Positions 1-6,600 of a DNA stretch of 8,887 bases are shown one piece after another (within the stretch, counting starts at the first letter, position 1; each line of letters starts with the position of its first letter). The notes under the pieces were generated by a model. That model had not been told where the DNA came from. It worked only from the letters and a program-made list of their open reading frames with translations, and searched no databases. Position numbers and translations under genes: made by a program. Source of the DNA: Victivallales bacterium (GTDB taxonomy: Bacteria; Verrucomicrobiota; Lentisphaeria; Oligosphaerales; Lenti-02). The stretch is taken from contig JABGQJ010000291.1 in NCBI GenBank assembly GCA_018648945.1, positions 1-8,887 of the forward strand. Reading direction: 5' to 3'.

Positions 1-2841
1 ATGATTGGCAACCAACCGAACGTTCTGCTTACCAGTCTCTGGCGTGTGCTTGGCCTGGTGCTCCCGTGCGCATTCATGGCCCAAGCCCAGCCTGTTCCTG
101 CGGTCGCCGCAGAACGAGGAACGGTGAGCAACGCAGCCGTGGCGGCGATGCGGACCCAACGCAGGAAGGCTGCGGAACGTCCGCGGCGCGTATGGTTCAA
201 TCACGATGGGTGCGATGCATCTTCCTTCCGGAAGGCCACGCTCAAGGGACGAAAGGCCACGCCTCAGGATCTTCTGGACGTGCGCACCACCCCCCTGGCC
301 AAGACCCAGGTGGATACCCTCTCCTACTGCACGATTAGCTCGGGATTCAGCAACTTCACCCATCGGACATCCGCCGGGCACCTTCTCGCGGTCCCATCGG
401 CCCAGGAGGGCCGCGTGAACATCACCCAGGACCTCGTCGATCAAGGCACGGACCCACTGGAAGTCATGGTGAAGTTCTGCCATCGGAACGACATGGAGTG
501 CTTCTGGTCCATGCGGATGAACGACACGCATGATGCCGGCTGGCGCCCGGGTACCGGGCACCGGCTGTTCCCGAAGCTGAAGGAGGACCATCCCGAATAC
601 CTCGTCGGCTCCTACAAGAACAAGCCTCGCTACGGGACCTGGACATCGGTCAACTACGCGCGGCCTGAGATTCGCGATCTGTGTTTCCGCTACATCGAGG
701 AGGTCTGCCAGAACTACGATGTGGATGGCATCGAGATGGACTTCTTCCGCCACCTCTGCTTCTTCAAGAGCGTCGCTGAAGGAGGACGGGCGAGTCAGGC
801 CGAACTGGACATGATGACCGGGCTCATTCGCCGCATCCGCCAGATGACGGAGCGTGAAGCGGTTCGCCGAGGCCGCCCGATTCTGGTGGCCATCCGCGTG
901 CCTGATTCGGTGGAGTATGCCAAAGGCCTGGGACTCGATTTCGAGCGTTGGATGGCGGAGGGGCTCGTGGACTGCCTGATCGGGTCCGGCTATTTCCGGC
1001 TCAATCACTGGACCGATCTCGTCCAGCTCGGGCACAAGCATGGCGTCAAGGTCTACCCATGCTTGAGCGAGACCAGAGTCGGGGGCTGGGCGGGAAGCCA
1101 GCGGGACCGGCGCCGGGCTTCCGACGACTGCTACCGAGCGCGCGCAGCCGTCTGTTGGCAGGCGGGTGCGGACGGCATCTACATCTTCAACGAGTACCGT
1201 GCCACGCGGCGCTACCTGCACGATATCGGCGATGTCGCCACGCTCCAGAGGAAGCCAAAGCACTACTTCGTCACCGTGCGAAACGGATCGCCGGGCAGAT
1301 ACCTGGCCGATGGGAATCGGTACATACGACGGGACATTCTGGGGCCGCAGAACCCTCGGAAGATCACCGACGGCGAAGCGCTGAAAACGCATATTGAAGT
1401 GGCGGAAGACTTCTCTTGGGTCGCCGGAACCAAGCGCAAACCCGAGATCTTGTGCACGGTGGCAATCGATGGACTTGAGGACTCTGAGAGGCCCAGTGTT
1501 AGGTTGAACGGACACCCGTTGGCCGGTGCCACGAAGGTCGGCGAGGCCCTGGCGTATACAGTTGATCCCGCCTCCCTCAAACAGGGCATCAACACCGTGG
1601 CAGTCACCTGCGGCACCGATCTGGGGCACAAGGGAGATGGCGCGCCTCGCGACGGCGAACCATGGGACGTCATCTACACGGGCGAAGCCGTCATGAAGAT
1701 GCCCGGGCAGCTTCCCTGGCGCCGGTTGTTCCGCAATTCCTCGTGGCTGGAGGAGGCACGCGACGGGGCGCTTTTCCTGGCCGACCGGGGCACCGGGCCG
1801 GAGGACTGGTGTAATCTCGCCTACCCCTGGAATGTGAGTGCGCCCCGCACGGTTGTTGCGGAAGCGCAGGTGAAAGTCCTTTCGAGCACGGCCCCGCTCG
1901 GCGTCTGCATGCGGGTAGCCAATGGGCGCTCCGTCGAGTATTTGGCCATCGAGCCGACTGGAGTCACCCTGATGTTCGCCGGCCTGTCGTTCCCCATGGA
2001 TACGACCGGCGCCTTCCACACGTACCGACTCACGGCCCGGCAGAAAGACATACGCCTGTACGTGGACGGCACTCTCGCCCTCGACGGCAGGGGGAAATTC
2101 ACCACCTCCTCTCTCGACAAGCGGCACTGGCTCCCCTTCACCTACGGGAAGGCAGACTGGAGCGCCTGCAGCTTCGCGTTCGGTTCCGCGTCCGGGCCAG
2201 GCACGGGCGAGGCGGTCTGGCGCCAACTGAAACTGCGCGGCAAGGCCCGATCACTGACCGATCTCCACCTGCGGGTATCCTACCCGGAACAAGCCGTGGA
2301 CGTGCCCAAATGGGATGTGGAGTTCGCAGGCGACAGCGTCCCCACCAAGCCGTGGTCCGCCGATCGCCCCATGCAGGCGACCCATGCTGAGACCCAGAAC
2401 GGTTATCTGCTCGTGGCTGACCGCGGCACCGAGCAAGGCGACTACCTGCATTTCAGGTATCCATGGAACGTCACCCCCGAGTCGGGCGCGACGGCGGAGG
2501 CGCGGGTGAAAGTGCTGTCGGGATGGTCCGGGTTCCGCTGCGACGACGGGGTACACACCGGACGATTGCGGATCCTGTCCGACGGCCTCTTTCTTGAGGG
2601 AGTACGCGGGGGCGGGCGCTACGCCATGAACACCACCGATTCGTTCCACACGTACCGCATGGTCACGCAGGGGGAAGACATCAAGGTCTACGTTGATGGG
2701 AAACTCCGCATCGATGGCAGCGGCTGCTACACCAAGCCTGCGGTTGGCGGTCGCAACGACGTCGGGTTCGGCGCTGCCAACAGCCCATCGCTCGGGGAAG
2801 CGCTCTGGGACTACGTTCGGTTTGCGCGGAAAGCCTACTAG
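1..2841 (+). CDS. Exported TIM-barrel glycosidase-like protein with two C-terminal LamG-like domains
   Basis: Likely an exported glycoside hydrolase of the 'glycosyl hydrolase-like 10' (GHL10/DUF187-like) type; substrate unknown. Residues 8-30 form a hydrophobic signal peptide with probable cleavage at AQA|Q. Residues 62-400 show the eight strands of a TIM barrel: RRVWFN (62-67), VDTLSYC (104-110), MECFWS (165-170), DVDGIEMDFF (240-249), ILVAIRV (294-300), VDCLIGSGY (323-331), VKVYPCLSE (349-357) and ADGIYIFNE (390-398). Acidic residues at strand ends (E245, D247, E357, E398) are the candidate catalytic residues; which ones act is inference. Residues 465-565 look like a beta-sandwich (RLNG; LKQGIN-TVAV). 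Two related LamG/concanavalin-like domains follow, at about 573-748 and 772-944, probably for carbohydrate binding. The ATG is the first base of the window and the short n-region lacks a positive charge, so the true start may lie upstream. The gene ends in TAG three codons before conserved pyruvyl transferase sequence in the same frame. Confidence 0.85.
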   Translation: MIGNQPNVLLTSLWRVLGLVLPCAFMAQAQPVPAVAAERGTVSNAAVAAMRTQRRKAAERPRRVWFNHDGCDASSFRKATLKGRKATPQDLLDVRTTPLAKTQVDTLSYCTISSGFSNFTHRTSAGHLLAVPSAQEGRVNITQDLVDQGTDPLEVMVKFCHRNDMECFWSMRMNDTHDAGWRPGTGHRLFPKLKEDHPEYLVGSYKNKPRYGTWTSVNYARPEIRDLCFRYIEEVCQNYDVDGIEMDFFRHLCFFKSVAEGGRASQAELDMMTGLIRRIRQMTEREAVRRGRPILVAIRVPDSVEYAKGLGLDFERWMAEGLVDCLIGSGYFRLNHWTDLVQLGHKHGVKVYPCLSETRVGGWAGSQRDRRRASDDCYRARAAVCWQAGADGIYIFNEYRATRRYLHDIGDVATLQRKPKHYFVTVRNGSPGRYLADGNRYIRRDILGPQNPRKITDGEALKTHIEVAEDFSWVAGTKRKPEILCTVAIDGLEDSERPSVRLNGHPLAGATKVGEALAYTVDPASLKQGINTVAVTCGTDLGHKGDGAPRDGEPWDVIYTGEAVMKMPGQLPWRRLFRNSSWLEEARDGALFLADRGTGPEDWCNLAYPWNVSAPRTVVAEAQVKVLSSTAPLGVCMRVANGRSVEYLAIEPTGVTLMFAGLSFPMDTTGAFHTYRLTARQKDIRLYVDGTLALDGRGKFTTSSLDKRHWLPFTYGKADWSACSFAFGSASGPGTGEAVWRQLKLRGKARSLTDLHLRVSYPEQAVDVPKWDVEFAGDSVPTKPWSADRPMQATHAETQNGYLLVADRGTEQGDYLHFRYPWNVTPESGATAEARVKVLSGWSGFRCDDGVHTGRLRILSDGLFLEGVRGGGRYAMNTTDSFHTYRMVTQGEDIKVYVDGKLRIDGSGCYTKPAVGGRNDVGFGAANSPSLGEALWDYVRFARKAY
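1717..2832 (+). repeat. Tandem duplication encoding two LamG-like domains
   Basis: The 3' part of the first gene encodes two homologous domains about 210 residues apart. Shared blocks are ADRGT (594 and 806), YPWNV (608 and 820), AEA/AEARVKVLS (about 620 and 832), FHTYR (672 and 882) and a DI-x-x-YVDG-x-L-x-x-DG block (about 683 and 893). At DNA level the 14 bases TTCCACACGTACCG occur identically at 2014-2027 and 2644-2657, 630 bases apart. The FHTYR and YVDG blocks are characteristic of LamG-like (concanavalin-fold) domains. The first copy has extra sequence near residues 700-720. Outside these blocks the copies differ clearly, so the duplication is not recent. Confidence 0.85.
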
Positions 2842-2901
2842 CCCGGGGACATCATCATCTACACTCTACTCACCACCTGTCCTGACTACGGCAGCCGGAA
2901 T
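2842..2901 (+). other. In-frame coding-like extension upstream of the annotated GTG start; no standard start codon
   Basis: This 60-base stretch separates the TAG stop of the glycosidase gene (2839-2841) from the first usable start (GTG, 2902). It stays in the same frame and translates as PGD, then IIIYTLLTTC (2851-2880), then PDYGSRN, running into VGDKLIEQ. That is the expected first beta-strand and N-x-GD loop of a pyruvyl transferase fold, so the stretch looks translated. It has no ATG, GTG or TTG. A weak Shine-Dalgarno-like GGGGA at 2845-2849 lies 7 bases before the third of three consecutive ATC codons (2857), so non-standard AUC initiation is possible. Alternatives are readthrough of the TAG, a lost start codon, or a sequencing error. 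Confidence 0.6.
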
Positions 2902-4023
2902 GTGGGCGACAAGCTCATCGAGCAACGGCTCAAGGCGATCATCCTGGCCGAGAAGGGGCCGTGCGACTTCCTGACCTTCTTCCGCGAGACGCCGCTCGAC
3001 GACCACCTCGACGAGATCAATCGATCGCAGGCTGTGCTCATGCCGGCATTCCCGGTTCGCGACACCCCGATGTATCCGGGAACCTACCGCCTGGTCCCCG
3101 ACCTGGCGCGCATTTCCGTGCCCATGATCCCCGTGGGAGCGAACTGGAACACCTATCCGGGAGATGACCTGAGCGCAGGGAGCATGGTGTATTCCGAGGA
3201 GACCGTTTCGTTTCTTCATCGCATTGCTGGGCAGGTCAATCACGTTTCCTGCCGCGAGTATGGGGTCATGTCCGTCCTCAGGAGGCACGGTGTCACCAAC
3301 TTGCTCATGACTGGCGACCCCGCCTGCTTCGACCTTCCATCTCTGGGCCAGCCCATGGCTCGTCCGTCAGCTGTGCGCCGCGTCGTGTTCAGCCCTCCCC
3401 TGAGCCCGTACTATGCGGACCAGGCAGAGCTGATCATGGCCACGGTAGCCGAGCTGTTTCCCTTGGCGGAGCGGTTCTGTGCCATGCACTTGGCGGATCG
3501 TGCCACTTCGCCCGGCGGACGCACGGAGAACAGCGCCGCCATGCTCCCTGCCGTGGCTAGGAAGAGCCAACGCATCAGGCAGTGCGCCGCGAGCCTGGGC
3601 TTCACGGTCTGGGAACTCGCCGGCAACGCCGCGGGCATGTCCGCGTATGATACGTGCGACCTTCATGTTGGCTACGAATGCCACGCCCACCTCTACTTCC
3701 TCAGCAAGCGCATCCCCAGCCTGCTCATCGCCGAGGACGCCCGAGGTCACGGTTTCAACTACACGCTGGGAACAGGAGGCATCTCCGGCTTCAAGCGCGC
3801 CACGAATCGCTCCCCAGCCACGCGCAAGAAGATCACCTCCGGATATTGCACCACGACCGAGGAACTGGCCATCGCCCCGCCACGGACGGACGCCCATCTC
3901 GATGTGCGAGCGTTCCTGCTGGAGGAACTGGAGAGCGGGTTCCGTCGCTACACGGGAATCGCCTCGCAACTCGACGAGCTCTATGAACGGGTGATGGCAC
4001 CATTCATCCGGTCGCTGCCCTGA
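2902..4023 (+). CDS. Polysaccharide pyruvyl transferase-like protein, start uncertain
   Basis: Resembles the polysaccharide pyruvyl transferase family (PF04230), GT-B-fold enzymes that move pyruvate from phosphoenolpyruvate onto sugars of cell-surface glycans in the cytoplasm; some members have other roles. The listed protein has 373 residues. Recognisable parts are the N-terminal (N)VGD loop; VNHVSCREYGVMSVLRRHG (112-130) followed by TGDPACF (137-143), matching the family's S-x-R...S...G...DP segment; and YDTCDLHVGYECHAHLYFL (249-267) followed by RIPSLLIAEDARG (270-282), matching the C-terminal half with its conserved His and 'P-x-l-i' strand. No signal peptide or membrane segment is visible. 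GTG 2902 is the first standard start but falls inside the conserved NVGD motif and would remove the first beta-strand encoded at 2851-2901, so it is probably not the real N-terminus. It is probably co-transcribed with the upstream gene. The gene ends with TGA, converging on the SGNH hydrolase gene 38 bases away. Confidence 0.75.
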   Translation: MGDKLIEQRLKAIILAEKGPCDFLTFFRETPLDDHLDEINRSQAVLMPAFPVRDTPMYPGTYRLVPDLARISVPMIPVGANWNTYPGDDLSAGSMVYSEETVSFLHRIAGQVNHVSCREYGVMSVLRRHGVTNLLMTGDPACFDLPSLGQPMARPSAVRRVVFSPPLSPYYADQAELIMATVAELFPLAERFCAMHLADRATSPGGRTENSAAMLPAVARKSQRIRQCAASLGFTVWELAGNAAGMSAYDTCDLHVGYECHAHLYFLSKRIPSLLIAEDARGHGFNYTLGTGGISGFKRATNRSPATRKKITSGYCTTTEELAIAPPRTDAHLDVRAFLLEELESGFRRYTGIASQLDELYERVMAPFIRSLP

Positions 4024-4061
4024 CGGTTCGCGATCTGCCGCGGGGGAACAGCCCCATTCCA

Positions 4062-6314
4062 TCAGGGCGTCAGTAGCTCCTTGAGCGCGCGGTTGACGCA
4101 CTCGCCGAAGATGGTTGCGCCGGGTGCGCCCTGGAGGTGGCAGTCGTCACCGGACCATTTCTGGGTCGAACACGCGACCTCGATCTTGGCGCCCGTCGGG
4201 GGGATGTCCTTGTCGAATATCAGGGTGGCAGGCAGACAGCTGCGGTTGGTCAGCCCCCGGGGTCGGCTTGACCAGTGGCTGATCTTGATCCTCGCGGCGG
4301 GCAGGTCGGGCTTGAACACGAAGGACGCGCCGCCGTCCACCGTGCAGCCTTTTCCGTACCGCTCCTTGCCGTTGACCTTGACGGAGAAGTTCCGGTAGAG
4401 ACGTCGCCCGTCGAAGACGTCGGTGCCTTGGTCCGTGACGAGCTGGTAGTGCGCACTGCCGTCGGCCGTCGTGTTCCCCGCCGTGTTCAGAAACGCCTGG
4501 CGATCCTTGCTTCGGGTCGGGTCGAAGGTCCAACGCTCGACGGCATCGTAGGTCGGCACGTACTTGCAGCCCAGCTGCTGGCTCAGTTCGTCGATCTTCT
4601 TCGGGTAGCCGAGGAGCAGGCGGGTGCGGTAGTTGGAGTAGCCGGTGTCCACCAGGGCGAACACGGTGTCGGGCTTGGCTTTGCGGATGCCCTCGATGCA
4701 GGCAGTCATCTGTCCGAGGAAGTGGGGAATCCGCTTGATCTGGACATGGTGCCCGACCAGTTCGTTCAGGTCGGCGATGCCGACGAAATCCGCCGCCGCC
4801 AATGGGGTGGCGAAGGTCGCTCTGCGCGATGCCTTGTCCCAGCTTGCGAGCAGTCGGGTCCGGACCGCGCGGTTGTCGCCGCGATAGGTGCCGATGACTA
4901 GGATGTCGCCGGGAATGGGGTCGGCGTCGAAGGCGACGTGTGCTGGATCGATCGTGATGTCGCGCGAAGTGACGGCGGCGATGCGGAGCAGGCTGGTGTT
5001 GACGTCGAACGTGCCGTCTGCGGCTGGGGTCACGTCCCGGAACCACAGCGTGCCGTTCCTCCGCAGTGTCTCCTCGGATACCCCTGTCTCGGCTCGGTAT
5101 GCGATGTAGGTATTGCCCGCGTTCCAGTCGTCGTTCGTGCCGAACTCGATGGTGACGATGTCCGGATTGAAGGTGGTGATTTCATGGTAGTTGCGCAGCC
5201 CTCTGTCTGTGTTGAGTCCGGCTGCATGCCAGCCGCCGATGCCCGCGTTCATGATGTGGTGGTACCGGTTTGTGGCGAAGTTGACGATGAGTGACGGTTT
5301 TCCGTCGCCGCCGCCTTTCACGACGAGCCGCACGCGGCGTTTGGCGTGCGTGTCGAAGCGCCAGGTCCGCACGGCGCGGGGATCCGAGTAGCGGAAGTCC
5401 AGGCCGCGACTGATGGCACACGGCCGGTCCATTCTGAAGTTCAGGTCACCGTCGCCGTAGGGGCTTTCCGTGGCGGAGTCGAGCGCGCGGTCTCGCTCGC
5501 CGATGCTCGTCCGCGCATAGGTGATCGCTTCGCCGTAGCTGAAGGCCGCAGTCAGCGTCGACCCAACGGCCAGCGGCTTGGCCAGCCACACCATGTGATG
5601 GACTTGTGGCGGCGTGCCCTTGGCGTACTTGCGCACGACCATGTACCCTTCGCCCTTCCTGAACCTGCCGCCGTAGCCCTGCGTGTTGAGCCCGCCTTTC
5701 AGCTCCGTCCCGTCTTTCATGACCTTGTGCCCGTAGGTGAACGCGCGGCCCAGGTCGAACACAACGGTCTTGCCGTCGCCGGTGAACGTCTTCTCGTCCT
5801 GCCCCATGGGGGCTTCGTTGCGGACGGTGAAGTCCTCGTGCGGCTTCCCATCGACAAGCAGTTCCACGGTCGTGCCGGTTGCCTGGTCGCGCTTGATCGC
5901 GATGCACACCGAGACCTCGTTGCCTTCGAGCTCGAATTCGCACGCGGCCCCGGCGCCGGTCAGCACCACGGCGCTGCCGCCGTAGAGCTTGGGGTTCTTC
6001 ACCACGCGGTGCTTGCCGGTCACGGCCATCGCGTCGTGGCGCACCGTGTTGGCCAGGCCAGTGCGCAAGTAGTCGTCGACGTACGCGGGGTAGCTGGAGT
6101 CCAGGTAGCCGTTGCCCCAGGTGATGCTGCTGCCTGCGAGTGCGATGCGCAGGGCCTTGTCCGGGACCTTGCCGTTCGGGAACGACAGCCCCAGCTTCCG
6201 GACGTAGTGCTCGACCGGCTGCGCCTCCGCAGCATCTGCGCGAGGACACCAAGCCACGAAAGCTGCCGCCATGGCGGTTACCCACATCATGGATCTGTAC
6301 CAGCGTTTGCGCAT
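4062..6314 (-). CDS. Exported SGNH/GDSL-family hydrolase with large insertions
   Basis: Likely an exported esterase (for example a glycan deacetylase-type SGNH hydrolase), 750 residues. Residues 1-29 form a Sec signal peptide: MRKRWYR, a hydrophobic core, cleavage near ADA|AEA. SGNH block I is IALAGSSITWG (57-67), with Ser63 as nucleophile. Block II Gly is in NAGIGGW (356-362). Block III is EFGTNDDW (390-397), with Asn394. Block V is DDCH (723-726), giving Asp723 and His726, followed by a C-terminal helix. The full catalytic set is therefore present, but the core is spread over 670 residues, whereas single-domain members are usually 200-300. Beta-rich segments appear inserted at about 75-345, 405-515 and 610-715. 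The start ATG (6312-6314) is supported by the signal peptide; only a weak ribosome site (GGGA) precedes it. It is divergent from the propeller gene, sharing a 286-base upstream region. Substrate unknown; an acylated polysaccharide is the natural guess from the neighbours. Confidence 0.85.
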   Translation of the reverse strand: MRKRWYRSMMWVTAMAAAFVAWCPRADAAEAQPVEHYVRKLGLSFPNGKVPDKALRIALAGSSITWGNGYLDSSYPAYVDDYLRTGLANTVRHDAMAVTGKHRVVKNPKLYGGSAVVLTGAGAACEFELEGNEVSVCIAIKRDQATGTTVELLVDGKPHEDFTVRNEAPMGQDEKTFTGDGKTVVFDLGRAFTYGHKVMKDGTELKGGLNTQGYGGRFRKGEGYMVVRKYAKGTPPQVHHMVWLAKPLAVGSTLTAAFSYGEAITYARTSIGERDRALDSATESPYGDGDLNFRMDRPCAISRGLDFRYSDPRAVRTWRFDTHAKRRVRLVVKGGGDGKPSLIVNFATNRYHHIMNAGIGGWHAAGLNTDRGLRNYHEITTFNPDIVTIEFGTNDDWNAGNTYIAYRAETGVSEETLRRNGTLWFRDVTPAADGTFDVNTSLLRIAAVTSRDITIDPAHVAFDADPIPGDILVIGTYRGDNRAVRTRLLASWDKASRRATFATPLAAADFVGIADLNELVGHHVQIKRIPHFLGQMTACIEGIRKAKPDTVFALVDTGYSNYRTRLLLGYPKKIDELSQQLGCKYVPTYDAVERWTFDPTRSKDRQAFLNTAGNTTADGSAHYQLVTDQGTDVFDGRRLYRNFSVKVNGKERYGKGCTVDGGASFVFKPDLPAARIKISHWSSRPRGLTNRSCLPATLIFDKDIPPTGAKIEVACSTQKWSGDDCHLQGAPGATIFGECVNRALKELLTP

Positions 6315-6600
6315 TGTTGTTTCCCGTGTCGATTGTGGAGGGGGGCTAATGTGCCCGTTGACCGAGGAACCGCAACCGGTCGGATGACTGGCCCCGCCGG
6401 CGCATGTCAGTCCATGGTGCGCGCACCATCGAGTGACATGTGGCCCCGAGATGGCTCTGCGGTGGCATCTGAACCCTCCCGCGCTATCGTCTCGTCTCGG
6501 TTGGGAACACCACTGCCCGGTGCGCCCTGTCGATGACGAGGCGACTCACCCGATGCAATGGGGTGCTCCCGCGAGAATAGTGTCCAGCGGAATGGGTGGC
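6315..6600. other. Divergent intergenic region between the SGNH hydrolase and propeller genes
   Basis: These 286 bases should carry the promoters of two genes transcribed in opposite directions. I could not find a convincing -35/-10 pair on either strand. The notable content is the long inverted repeat at 6403-6440 and an adjoining 8-base palindrome, CGCCGGCG, at 6395-6402. A frame open from GTG 6433 continues into the propeller gene, but its first 56 residues look like translated noncoding DNA and precede a proper signal peptide. Confidence 0.6.
6403..6440. promoter_or_regulatory. 38-base near-perfect inverted repeat, candidate operator or hairpin
   Basis: The centre is a perfect 16-base palindrome, ATGGTGCGCGCACCAT (6414-6429). 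It is flanked by perfect 7-base arms CATGTCA (6403-6409) and TGACATG (6434-6440), with a 4-base spacer on each side in which two of four positions also pair. In total 17 of 19 positions are self-complementary about the centre at 6421/6422. It lies about 90-110 bases upstream of the SGNH gene start and about 160-180 upstream of the propeller gene start. A dimeric or tetrameric regulator serving both genes would fit; a dispersed hairpin repeat element is the main alternative. No regulator gene is in the window. Confidence 0.6.

Noticed and set aside
4041..4056. GGGG-AACAG-CCCC hairpin between the converging genes as a terminator
   Set aside because: The stem is only four base pairs and no T-run follows on either strand.
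3367..4101. 244-codon minus-strand frame opposite the pyruvyl transferase-like gene
   Set aside because: The plus-strand frame shows conserved family motifs through this region; the antisense product shows none.
6358..6386. TTGACC as a -35 element for a plus-strand promoter
   Set aside because: The sequence 17 bases downstream (CGGATG) does not resemble a -10 element.
5346..6536. 396-codon plus-strand frame opposite the SGNH hydrolase
   Set aside because: It is antisense to a gene with a signal peptide and a complete SGNH motif set; its product is Val/Ala/Arg/Gly-rich without a recognisable domain, typical of a high-GC shadow frame.
6433..6600. N-terminal extension of the propeller gene from GTG 6433
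   Set aside because: The 56 extra residues look like translated noncoding DNA, precede a proper signal peptide beginning at ATG 6601, and the GTG lies inside the inverted repeat.
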